From contig JAFZKM010000314.1 in the NCBI GenBank assembly GCA_017553665.1, forward strand, positions 1 through 6,375: a stretch of DNA of 6,375 nucleotides, in the 5' to 3' direction. The notes beneath the pieces were generated by a model that was given only the letters and a program-made list of their open reading frames with translations, had not been told where the DNA came from and made no database searches. Every line of letters begins with the position of its first letter. Positions within the stretch are counted from its first letter, which is position 1. Shown here piece by piece: positions 1 to 6,160 of the stretch. Made by a program: the position numbers and the translations under genes. The stretch is from Lachnospiraceae bacterium (GTDB lineage: Bacteria > Bacillota_A > Clostridia > Lachnospirales > Lachnospiraceae).

Positions 1-1013
1 ATGAATATGGCAAGGATGAGCACGTGAAGGAGCTGTACCTGCATGATCTTGAATACCAGTACAACAACGAGTATGCCGATCAGCGCGGCGAACGTTGCGT
101 CGGGACAGATCCATGCCCTGAACATTCCGTAGCGCTCAAAGAGAGCAGTGTTGTAATGAGTGCTGACGGTATAGACGGGCTCCATGCTCATGTCTACTTC
201 GCCGGCAGCCATTCTCTCGCGGAATGCCGTCATTGCGTCGGATATCTTCTTTGCCTTCGCGGCGCGTCTCTTTCCGAGGAAGATGAACAGGAAGATCACG
301 AGAGCGATGAGCAGGATGAAAACCGCAGCGATGATCGCGAGCTTTATCCTAGCCTCATGAACGATCTCCTCGTATTCTTCGGGAGTGAGTATCCTGGTAA
401 AGACTGTACCGGCAACGACAGTGCGGAGAAAACTCTCATCCACATCACCCGTGCCGTCTTTGAACGTGTCGAACTGGAGCATCTCGCCGTTGACGATTGT
501 GCAGTAGATCACCTCGGAGCAGGGATTATCGGTGGCTGTCGCGTCGATAAAGATCCTGACAAAGGGCAGTGAATTAAGCGTCCGGTCCACAGTGAACACG
601 GGCGGGAGTGCTTTAGACTGCTCCGCGGAGGCGGACATCGCGTTCGTCATGTAATCGATGATCTCGCTGTCGCTCATCGAAGCAAAGGTAAATGTTTCCG
701 CGGTGCTCGAGGTGCGGTTGGTGATCAGATTAACCGTGAGGCGGGCCGAGGGCTCGAAGAACGAAGCCACAACGCCCATGTTCTTAAAGGAGCTGAGAGT
801 CGAGGAGGGATCGGTGATCCCGGCCTTTTCCCATACCTCATCGTATTTGGCGGTGTTCTGCGTCATAACGAGGACATCGTCCGCGATATCGATCTTCAGA
901 TAGTGAGTCTCATTTGTGAATTCAGCTGCCGAAACGCGTGAGAGCGGCGTTATCAGAAAAAAAGCCGCCGCGACGATGAGCAGCGATAAAGTCTTGAAAA
1001 TATTCTTTTGCAT
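1..1013 (-). CDS. Membrane protein of unknown function, N-terminal part (open at left edge)
   Basis: Reading the minus strand from the ATG at 1013-1011 gives 337 codons with no stop before the window edge, so the gene is truncated by the window. Residues 1-29 form a signal peptide (Lys-containing N-terminus, hydrophobic stretch LSLLIVAAAFFLI, likely cleavage after VSA near residue 29). Residues about 30-222 form an extracytoplasmic domain with two cysteines close together (the C in NPCSEV and in IYCTIV). A transmembrane helix spans about 225-247 and is followed by the basic stop-transfer stretch KRRAAKAKK, then a cytoplasmic loop. A second hydrophobic segment begins near 309 and is still running at the edge. 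A ribosome binding site (AGAGGAAA on the minus strand, plus 1018-1025) lies 7 nt from the ATG, measured from its GAGG core. The extracytoplasmic part faintly recalls PsbP/DUF1795-like domains of Gram-positive membrane proteins; this is a weak impression. No catalytic motif was recognised. The plus-strand open frames over this region are shadows. Confidence 0.85.
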   Translation of the reverse strand, partial: MQKNIFKTLSLLIVAAAFFLITPLSRVSAAEFTNETHYLKIDIADDVLVMTQNTAKYDEVWEKAGITDPSSTLSSFKNMGVVASFFEPSARLTVNLITNRTSSTAETFTFASMSDSEIIDYMTNAMSASAEQSKALPPVFTVDRTLNSLPFVRIFIDATATDNPCSEVIYCTIVNGEMLQFDTFKDGTGDVDESFLRTVVAGTVFTRILTPEEYEEIVHEARIKLAIIAAVFILLIALVIFLFIFLGKRRAAKAKKISDAMTAFRERMAAGEVDMSMEPVYTVSTHYNTALFERYGMFRAWICPDATFAALIGILVVVLVFKIMQVQLLHVLILAIF

Positions 1014-1054
1014 GGTGTTTCCTCTTTATCCCTTCGATAAAAATATCAATGAAT

Positions 1055-1083
1055 ACTTTATATTATAACCCGCCGGTTGTCAA
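1055..1083 (-). promoter_or_regulatory. Promoter for the leftward membrane-protein gene
   Basis: On the minus strand a perfect -35 TTGACA (plus 1083-1078) is followed after 17 bp by TAAAGT (1060-1055), a 4/6 match to the -10 consensus. A perfect TATAAT also sits at 1067-1062. It is only 10 bp from the TTGACA, so it would need a poor -35 if used. Either choice gives a short leader of about 35-50 nt before the AGAGGAAA ribosome binding site and the ATG at 1013. The region is clearly promoter-like, but the exact -10 is ambiguous. Confidence 0.55.
1065..1080. promoter_or_regulatory. Small dyad in the divergent promoter region (possible operator)
   Basis: AACC (1067-1070), a 4-nt centre CGCC, and GGTT (1075-1078) form an inverted repeat. 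An outer A-T match at 1065/1080 extends it, with one non-pairing position between. It lies inside the promoter of the leftward gene, overlapping its TTGACA and TATAAT, and 18 bp from the -35 of the rightward promoter, so a bound regulator could affect both genes. The arms are short and chance is a real alternative. Confidence 0.25.
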
Positions 1084-1097
1084 TCCGCGCCAATCCC

Positions 1098-1126
1098 TTG
1101 AAAAAAGTGCGTTTTTGGCGTAAAAT
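1098..1126 (+). promoter_or_regulatory. Sigma-A type promoter for the symporter gene
   Basis: TTGAAA (1098-1103) and TAAAAT (1121-1126) are separated by exactly 17 bp, and each hexamer matches the sigma-A/sigma-70 consensus at 5 of 6 positions. The predicted start near 1133 leaves about 29 nt of leader, containing the ribosome binding site GGGAGG (1147-1152) 9 nt before the ATG at 1162. It probably drives the symporter and the FecR-domain gene behind it. Confidence 0.65.
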
Positions 1127-1161
1127 ATTATGAAGGTCAAATACCGGGGAGGAACTGTATA

Positions 1162-2562
1162 ATGAGCGAAGCAAAATGCCAGACGACCCGTCTCGAGCGG
1201 GCCGCCTACAGCGCTTACTTTTTCGGACAGAACATTTTCTACGTGATCATTGCCACTTACGTTTCGACTTTCCTGCTGAACATGGGGATGAACGAGGCGG
1301 TGGCGGCGGTAGTCTGCCTCGCGCCGCAGATATGGGATATTATCAACGATATTGTTTTCGGCATCATTGTGGACAAGGCGAATCTCAAGGGCGGCAAATT
1401 CCTGCCCTGGCTGAAGATCAGCTGGATATTCATTCCGGCGACCACGCTTTTGCTCTTCTTCATGCCCGCGGGCATGTCGCAGGGCAAGATGGCGGCATGG
1501 GTCATCGTTGCTTACTCGCTCTGGTCCGTAGCTTATACGATGTGTGACACTCCGATATTCGCGCTTTCGACCGCGATGAGCGAATATATCCAGGAGCGTA
1601 CTTCGATCCTCTCTGTGGGCCGTGTGTTCGCGACCGTCGGAGCTATCGTGGGAACTCTCGGCATCGAAGCCCTTTACGGCAATGTCGGCTGGAGGACCAC
1701 CGCGCTGATCTGCTCGGCACTCTCGATGCTCTGCATGTTCCCGATCCTGATCCTCGGCAAGGAGCGCACAAAGGTGGACCGCGGTCCTTCGATACATTTT
1801 AAGGATCTGGCCGGAGCTCTTGTTAAGAACAAATACCTGCTCATTTTCTATATTTCGTTCCTGTTCGTGAGCGTCGCGAACTCGGTACAGATCATTGTCC
1901 CGATCTTCGCGGAATATGTCCTCGGCAATACGGATAAGGGCACCGTCCTTCTCGCGATGGCGCTTCTGCCCGCGGTAGTGCTGAGCTTCTTTATCCCGGC
2001 GCTCTGCAGGAAGTTTGACAAGTTTTACATTTACCTTGCCACCGTGATCATTTTCGCGGCGGCGTCGCTGATCCAGTTCTTTGTCGGTTATGAGAACGAT
2101 ATACTGCTCGATGTGATCATGGCGGTCAGAGGCGTGGGACTGATAGGTGTAGGCGTCATCGCGTACCTTTTCACCCCCGACTGTGTCGAGTACGGCCAGT
2201 ATAAGAACGGCGTGCGTCAGGAGGGCATCTGCTTCGCGATACAGACCTTTGTCACGAAGCTCTCGGGCAGCATCAACAATTCGATGTGCATGGCGATACT
2301 CGCGGCGATGGGCTTTGTGGCGAAGAACGCGACGGACATCATCGTGAACGGCGAAGTGATCGGACATGAGGTTGATCTGCTCGGCAAATCGGCCTGCTGG
2401 TTCGTATTTACGATCGTTTCCTCGATAGGTCCGCTCGTGGCACTTCCGATCCTGATCCTCGGATATAAGCTGAGAGACCGCGACGTTGAGCTCATGACAC
2501 TATGCAATAACGGAGAGATCACGAAAGCCGACTGTGAAACGAAGCTTTCGAGGCAATATTAA
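1162..2562 (+). CDS. GPH-family (MelB-like) sugar:cation symporter, major facilitator superfamily
   Basis: This 466-aa polytopic membrane protein has about 12 hydrophobic segments, the usual length for the glycoside-pentoside-hexuronide:cation symporter family (MFS_2, TC 2.A.2). Family hallmarks are visible. The helix II motif IWDIIND has D59 and D63 at the positions of MelB Asp55 and Asp59, which bind the coupling cation. It is followed by a GGKFLPWL loop like the GKFKPW of MelB. In helix IV, YTMCDTP has D129 at the position of MelB Asp124. The C-terminal signature is DCVEYGQYKNGVRQEG (D340 to G355), with K366 at the position of MelB Lys377. MelB Asp19, which binds sugar, appears to be Asn24 here, as in many non-melibiose members, so the substrate is probably not melibiose. 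Expected role: uptake of a sugar or glycoside with Na+ or H+. No glycosidase is next door in this window, so the substrate is open. The downstream secreted-protein gene starts 22 bp after its stop. The start is well supported by GGGAGG at 1147-1152. Confidence 0.9.
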   Translation: MSEAKCQTTRLERAAYSAYFFGQNIFYVIIATYVSTFLLNMGMNEAVAAVVCLAPQIWDIINDIVFGIIVDKANLKGGKFLPWLKISWIFIPATTLLLFFMPAGMSQGKMAAWVIVAYSLWSVAYTMCDTPIFALSTAMSEYIQERTSILSVGRVFATVGAIVGTLGIEALYGNVGWRTTALICSALSMLCMFPILILGKERTKVDRGPSIHFKDLAGALVKNKYLLIFYISFLFVSVANSVQIIVPIFAEYVLGNTDKGTVLLAMALLPAVVLSFFIPALCRKFDKFYIYLATVIIFAAASLIQFFVGYENDILLDVIMAVRGVGLIGVGVIAYLFTPDCVEYGQYKNGVRQEGICFAIQTFVTKLSGSINNSMCMAILAAMGFVAKNATDIIVNGEVIGHEVDLLGKSACWFVFTIVSSIGPLVALPILILGYKLRDRDVELMTLCNNGEITKADCETKLSRQY

Positions 2563-2568
2563 AAGCGC

Positions 2569-2575
2569 GAGGAGG
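2569..2575 (+). promoter_or_regulatory. Ribosome binding site that fixes the start of the FecR-domain gene
   Basis: GAGGAGG lies 9 nt before the ATG at 2585. It lies within the 22-bp gap between the symporter stop and this ATG. The in-frame upstream ATG at 2534 lies inside the symporter gene, lacks a comparable site, and would add 17 mostly basic residues before the signal peptide, so 2585 is preferred. Confidence 0.85.
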
Positions 2576-2584
2576 CGCAAAGAT

Positions 2585-4279
2585 ATGGAATATAAGAAGC
2601 ACAGAACCGGATTTTTCGGCAGGAGCATCGCGGCTAAGGCAGCATCCGTTATTGCGCTCATGCTCGCGTTTATCTTCTGCGTGCCCGAGGTTTCGTACCT
2701 GCCGGGCATTAACCCGGCCGCAGAGGTTGAGGCGGCGGTAAAGCTTAATGTCAAGAAGCTTGTCATCGCTCCCGGCGCGACCTATACGATCTCGGTCAGC
2801 GGCTCGAAGAAGGATTTCACCTGGACGAGCAGCAACAAAGCAGTCGCGACCGTAAAGGCAGGCGACAAGAAGTACCAGGGCGTGATAACCGGCGTCAAAG
2901 AAGGCGTTACGACGGTTACCGCGACTCTCGGAAAGAAGTCCTATGAGTGCACCGTTGTCGTAAATGCCGAGGCGGAAGGTCCCGAGGCTTACGGAGACAC
3001 TCTTTCCTCGACAGGCACGTTCAAGGACATCACCATCTATGAGAATAACGGAAAGAATACCGTTTCCCGCGGCAAAAAGAGCCTGACCGCCGCGAAGGAC
3101 ATGAAGCTCAAGAACGACGATTATCTGACCGTCGCTTCGAAGGGGCTTATGCGTCTGTGCATGGATGACGACGAGTTCGTATACATCGGCTCCGGCAGTG
3201 AAGCGGTAGTTTCAAAGGGCTGGTTCAGCAAATCGAAGGTAGTCCTGGTCAAGGGCGAGATGATCGCGGAGGTTCAGAAGCATCTGGGCGACGGCGAAAG
3301 CCTCAATATCGTTACTCCGAATACGAGTATGGCGATCAGAGGTACTGTCGTAGCGGTAAAGAGCACGATCAACAAAAAGACAAAGAAGGTTACGACGGTG
3401 AACTATGTTCTTGAGGGAACCGCGGAAGTAACCTACACTGATAAAAAGGGCAAGACGCAGAAGGTTAAGCTGAAGGCCGGCGAAGGCATGAAGGTTCAGT
3501 CCAGCGCGAAGGGCAAGACTTCTTCGAAGAAAACGGCTGATATCAGCGAGTTTGATTTCACGGGGATCGATACGAGCAAGCTTAAAGGCGCGGACGGACC
3601 GGTAGTTATCGATACAGGCAGTACCGGCGATACTTCGGCTCCCGCTGAGGTTGAATTTGCGATCTCGGGCGGGCAGTTCGAGGGTAAGGCCACGATCCCG
3701 AACGTTATAAAGACCGAAAGCGCTGCTTATACCGGAAAATACTATGGGATCACCGGATACGAAGATGAACAGTACGGTGACGGAGAAGGGGATGATTATT
3801 ACTGGATGATGAGCGGGTATCCGAGCGATTATCCGGACAGCAGCGGACAGCATCCGGTATATGGCTGGACGACCTACGATCCCAACGGATTTGTCGGATA
3901 TATCTTCAATAACGGAAGCCAGGGAATCCCCGTATACTTCGTGAAAGGCGATTCGGCCGATATCTTCACGAGCGGCAGTCTCTTCTACGGAGCGCGCTGG
4001 ATCAAGCTGGTGGCTGACGGAACGGGAACCTTTAAGTTTGACGCGACGATGACAAAGCTCAGCGCGGCGGGAAGCCTTTATGATTCAAAGGTTTCGGGCA
4101 CCGGATACGCGAGATATGTCGATAAGGTCGACTGGGATTCGGTAAACGGCGGACTCGGCGGCTCTGAGGAATATATGTACACCGCGGTCGGGAACAAGGC
4201 GACGCTGAAAAAGGGCGTTTGGCTGGCTCCGTCGGTTCAGGGCGCTTCACCCTTCATTGTTGTGGTCGGGAACCCCTGA
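2585..4279 (+). CDS. Secreted Big_2 (Ig-like) and FecR-domain protein with an unrecognised C-terminal region
   Basis: The 564-aa product (start chosen at 2585 from the GAGGAGG site) begins with a basic stretch and a hydrophobic signal segment (about residues 18-33), with likely cleavage after VEA near residue 50. Residues about 51-127 form a bacterial Ig-like Big_2 domain, with the typical FTWTSSNKAVATV and ITGVKEGVTTVTA motifs. Residues about 145-305 form a FecR-type domain, with the hallmark TPNTSMAIRGT at 244-254 and a VLEGTAEV segment near 275-282. A Lys/Ser/Thr-rich linker (about 306-352) leads to a C-terminal region of roughly 210 residues that I do not recognise; it contains an acidic and tyrosine-rich patch at about 382-418. 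No LPXTG motif, SLH repeat, lipobox or C-terminal membrane helix is seen, so it is probably released or held non-covalently. In Gram-negatives FecR domains pass iron signals to sigma factors. In Clostridia they occur in secreted proteins of unknown role, and no sigma factor gene is present here. It probably shares a transcript with the upstream symporter. Confidence 0.85.
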   Translation: MEYKKHRTGFFGRSIAAKAASVIALMLAFIFCVPEVSYLPGINPAAEVEAAVKLNVKKLVIAPGATYTISVSGSKKDFTWTSSNKAVATVKAGDKKYQGVITGVKEGVTTVTATLGKKSYECTVVVNAEAEGPEAYGDTLSSTGTFKDITIYENNGKNTVSRGKKSLTAAKDMKLKNDDYLTVASKGLMRLCMDDDEFVYIGSGSEAVVSKGWFSKSKVVLVKGEMIAEVQKHLGDGESLNIVTPNTSMAIRGTVVAVKSTINKKTKKVTTVNYVLEGTAEVTYTDKKGKTQKVKLKAGEGMKVQSSAKGKTSSKKTADISEFDFTGIDTSKLKGADGPVVIDTGSTGDTSAPAEVEFAISGGQFEGKATIPNVIKTESAAYTGKYYGITGYEDEQYGDGEGDDYYWMMSGYPSDYPDSSGQHPVYGWTTYDPNGFVGYIFNNGSQGIPVYFVKGDSADIFTSGSLFYGARWIKLVADGTGTFKFDATMTKLSAAGSLYDSKVSGTGYARYVDKVDWDSVNGGLGGSEEYMYTAVGNKATLKKGVWLAPSVQGASPFIVVVGNP

Positions 4280-4294
4280 TATGGGCTTCGGCTG

Positions 4295-4323
4295 TTGACA
4301 CGGAAAGGTGCGAGTGATACACT
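4295..4323 (+). promoter_or_regulatory. Promoter for aspS
   Basis: A perfect -35 TTGACA (4295-4300) is followed after 17 bp by TACACT (4318-4323). TG at 4315-4316 forms an extended -10 (TGATACACT). The predicted start is near 4330, giving a leader of about 58 nt that includes the GC hairpin at 4339-4361. aspS is therefore likely transcribed independently of the upstream pair. Confidence 0.55.
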
Positions 4324-4338
4324 CATACGCAGATTACG

Positions 4339-4361
4339 GCAGGGGGAGTAATGCCCCCTGC
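4339..4361 (+). promoter_or_regulatory. Perfect GC-rich hairpin in the aspS leader
   Basis: GCAGGGGG (4339-4346) and CCCCCTGC (4354-4361) pair perfectly over 8 bp around a 7-nt loop (AGTAATG). Only TTT then CC follows, so it is a poor intrinsic terminator, although it could end messages from the FecR-domain gene. If the promoter at 4295-4323 is correct, the hairpin lies within about 10 nt of the 5' end of the aspS mRNA. It would then act as a leader element affecting stability or translation. Its 3' arm CCCCCTG is also complementary at 6 of 7 positions to CAGGAGG (4377-4383), the aspS ribosome binding site. Confidence 0.55.
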
Positions 4362-4392
4362 TTTCCGATTAAAAATCAGGAGGAAGAAATGA
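4351..4392 (+). CDS. Possible 13-codon leader ORF overlapping the aspS start
   Basis: ATG at 4351 opens a 13-codon frame encoding MPPAFRLKIRRKK. Its TGA at 4390-4392 overlaps the aspS ATG as ATGA, the classic translational-coupling arrangement. It is preceded by AGGGGG (4341-4346), an acceptable Shine-Dalgarno sequence with one G-U pair, 4 nt before the ATG. Its two AGG arginine codons are themselves the aspS ribosome binding site. It has no Asp codons, so it is not a classic amino-acid attenuator. No homolog is known to me and the frame could be chance. Confidence 0.25.
   Translation: MPPAFRLKIRRKK
4378..4383 (+). promoter_or_regulatory. Ribosome binding site that fixes the aspS start
   Basis: AGGAGG lies 5 nt before the ATG at 4389. 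From that ATG the protein begins with MTQSRTHNCNEL, which lines up with the usual AspRS N-terminus (RTHxCxEL). An upstream in-frame GTG at 4308 overlaps the promoter region and would add 27 residues unlike any AspRS, so it is rejected. Confidence 0.9.
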
Positions 4393-6155
4393 CACAGTCC
4401 AGAACACATAACTGTAATGAACTCAGACCGGCCAACATCGGCGAGAAGGTCACTCTCGCGGGCTGGTACGAGAATATGCGTAAGGTCAGCAAGAACCTGG
4501 GATTCCTTGTACTTCGCGACTTTTACGGAACCACCCAGATCGTTATCGAGACCGAGGAGATGATGGCGGTCGTTGACGCGCTCAACTGCGAGTCCACGAT
4601 CCAGGTAACCGGTATCGTCCGTGAGCGTTCGAGCAAGAACCCGAACCTGCCCACCGGTGAGATCGAGGTTGTTCCCGAGCAGATCAACGTGCTCGGCAAG
4701 TGCATTTACAATGAACTGCCTTTCGAGATCAACCGCTCGAAGGAAGCCGACGAGAATACAAGACTCAAGTACCGTTACCTCGACCTCAGGAACCCCGAGG
4801 TTAAGTCAAAGATCGTTCTCCGTTCGCAGATCGTTTCCGAGCTGCGCAGGAGCATGAACGATCACGGTTTCCTTGAGATCACGACTCCGATCCTTACCGC
4901 ATCCTCACCCGAGGGCGCGAGAGACTATCTCGTTCCTTCGCGTAATTATCCGGGATGCTTTTACGCGCTGCCCCAGGCACCCCAGCAGTTCAAGCAGCTG
5001 CTGATGACCTCCGGCTTTGACCGCTACTTCCAGATCGCTCCCTGCTTCCGTGACGAGGACGCGAGAGCGGACCGTTCACCCGGAGAGTTCTACCAGCTCG
5101 ATATGGAGATGGCTTTCGCTTCGCAGGAGGATGTTTTCGCGGTACTTGAGGATGTTCTTCCTCCCGTATTTGAGAAGTTCGGAACCTACAGCCGCGCTTC
5201 CCGCGCTCCTTTCTCGCGCATCAGCTACAATGACGCGCTCGAGCGTTTCGGATCGGACAAGCCCGATCTTCGTATCAAGGGCGAATTAAAAGACGCTTGC
5301 GTGCTTGAGGACTGCGGCTTTGAACCTTTCAAGGGCGCGATCATCAAGGCTTTCGTTATCAATAATTTCGGTGAGACACGTAAGTTCATTGACGCGACCA
5401 TCGCCGAGGTTGAGGTTCAGACAGCTAACAAGGTCTACTGGTTCAGACTCGATGAGAACGGCGAGTTTGTGGGCGGTATCTCGAAGTTCCTGCAGGAGAA
5501 GAAGGAAGAGATCATTTCCTATCTTTCTCTGGTACCCGGTGATTTCGTCGCTGTCGCGGCCAATACAAAAAAGACCGACTGCTACAAGACAGCCGGTGCA
5601 ATGCGTAAGCTCTTCGGACAGAAGATCCCCGCGATCTTTGACAAGGAACAGTACGCGTTCTGCTGGATCGTTGATTTCCCGATGTATGAGATCGGTGAGG
5701 AGTCCGGCGAGCTCGAGTTCTGCCACAATCCTTTCTCGATGCCTCAGGGCGGCCTGCAGGCTCTCTGCGAGAAGGATCCTCTTGATATCTACGCTTATCA
5801 GTACGACCTCGTCTGCAACGGCGTGGAGCTCTCCTCCGGCGCGGTGCGGAACCACGATCCCGAGATCATGCTGAAAGCATTTCAGCTTGTCCGCCTCGGC
5901 GAGGACGCGGTCAAGAGCAAGTTCCCCGCGATGTACAACGCGTTCTGCTACGGCGCGCCGCCCCACGCGGGCATCGCTCCGGGCGTGGATCGCATGGTCA
6001 TGCTGCTGGCGGGCGAGCCGTCCATCCGCGAGATCATCCCGTTCCCGATGAACAAGAACGCGCAGGATATGCTGATGAACGCCCCGTCTTTCGTGGAGCA
6101 GAAGCAGCTCGACGAGCTGAACATCGTCTGCACGAAGAAAGAGGAAGAAGAATAA
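4389..6155 (+). CDS. aspS: Aspartyl-tRNA synthetase (class II, bacterial type with GAD domain)
   Basis: This cytoplasmic enzyme joins aspartate to tRNA-Asp using ATP. At 588 aa it has the normal bacterial AspRS length and appears intact. An N-terminal OB-fold anticodon-binding domain covers about 1-105. The class II catalytic core begins near 125. Motif 1 lies around FLEITTPILT (161-170), followed by SPEGARD with E176 in the aspartate pocket. The PQAPQQFKQLL segment gives Q199 and K202. Motif 2 FRDEDARADR supplies R221 and E223. A bacterial GAD insertion covers about 300-405. NGVELSSGAVRNH (about 478-489) and motif 3 GAPPHAGIAPGVDR with R535 complete the active site. Sequence details such as RSPGEFYQLDMEM, HNPFSMPQGGL, ELSSGAVRNH and PFPMNKNAQD resemble the alphaproteobacterial AspRS subtype rather than the E. 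coli type. The N-terminal loop lacks the usual RRRD(H/L)G. Whether it also charges tRNA-Asn cannot be told from the sequence. The tail ends in EEEE. Confidence 0.97.
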   Translation: MTQSRTHNCNELRPANIGEKVTLAGWYENMRKVSKNLGFLVLRDFYGTTQIVIETEEMMAVVDALNCESTIQVTGIVRERSSKNPNLPTGEIEVVPEQINVLGKCIYNELPFEINRSKEADENTRLKYRYLDLRNPEVKSKIVLRSQIVSELRRSMNDHGFLEITTPILTASSPEGARDYLVPSRNYPGCFYALPQAPQQFKQLLMTSGFDRYFQIAPCFRDEDARADRSPGEFYQLDMEMAFASQEDVFAVLEDVLPPVFEKFGTYSRASRAPFSRISYNDALERFGSDKPDLRIKGELKDACVLEDCGFEPFKGAIIKAFVINNFGETRKFIDATIAEVEVQTANKVYWFRLDENGEFVGGISKFLQEKKEEIISYLSLVPGDFVAVAANTKKTDCYKTAGAMRKLFGQKIPAIFDKEQYAFCWIVDFPMYEIGEESGELEFCHNPFSMPQGGLQALCEKDPLDIYAYQYDLVCNGVELSSGAVRNHDPEIMLKAFQLVRLGEDAVKSKFPAMYNAFCYGAPPHAGIAPGVDRMVMLLAGEPSIREIIPFPMNKNAQDMLMNAPSFVEQKQLDELNIVCTKKEEEE

Positions 6156-6160
6156 CGCCC

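Noticed and set aside
24..903. Plus-strand frames at 24-572 and 658-903
   Set aside because: They lie antisense to the leftward gene, which has a signal peptide, membrane helices and a good ribosome binding site. The plus-strand products look random.
1036..1047. GATA-N4-TATC inverted repeat in the leader of the leftward gene
   Set aside because: Four-base arms in an AT-rich stretch are expected by chance and have no clear placement.
1063..2367. 434-codon open frame on the minus strand opposite the symporter
   Set aside because: The translation is rich in His, Arg, Asp and Glu with no membrane segments or motifs. It is the usual antisense shadow of a codon-biased gene; the opposite strand encodes a clear GPH symporter.
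4270..4290. Terminator for the FecR-domain gene at its stop codon (GAACCC pairing with GGGcTTC)
   Set aside because: The stem has a bulge, spans the stop codon and is not followed by a T run.
4308..4388. Upstream GTG start extending aspS by 27 residues
   Set aside because: It overlaps the promoter -10 region and would translate through the hairpin. The ATG at 4389 has a strong AGGAGG and gives the normal AspRS N-terminus.
4280..4388. T-box or other known riboswitch ahead of aspS
   Set aside because: The leader is only about 58 nt and has no T-box consensus, specifier loop or terminator/antiterminator pair.
5286..5966. 226-codon minus-strand frame and a 189-codon plus-strand frame within aspS
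   Set aside because: Both are out of frame with a complete AspRS whose motifs run through the whole region. Composition is typical of shadows.
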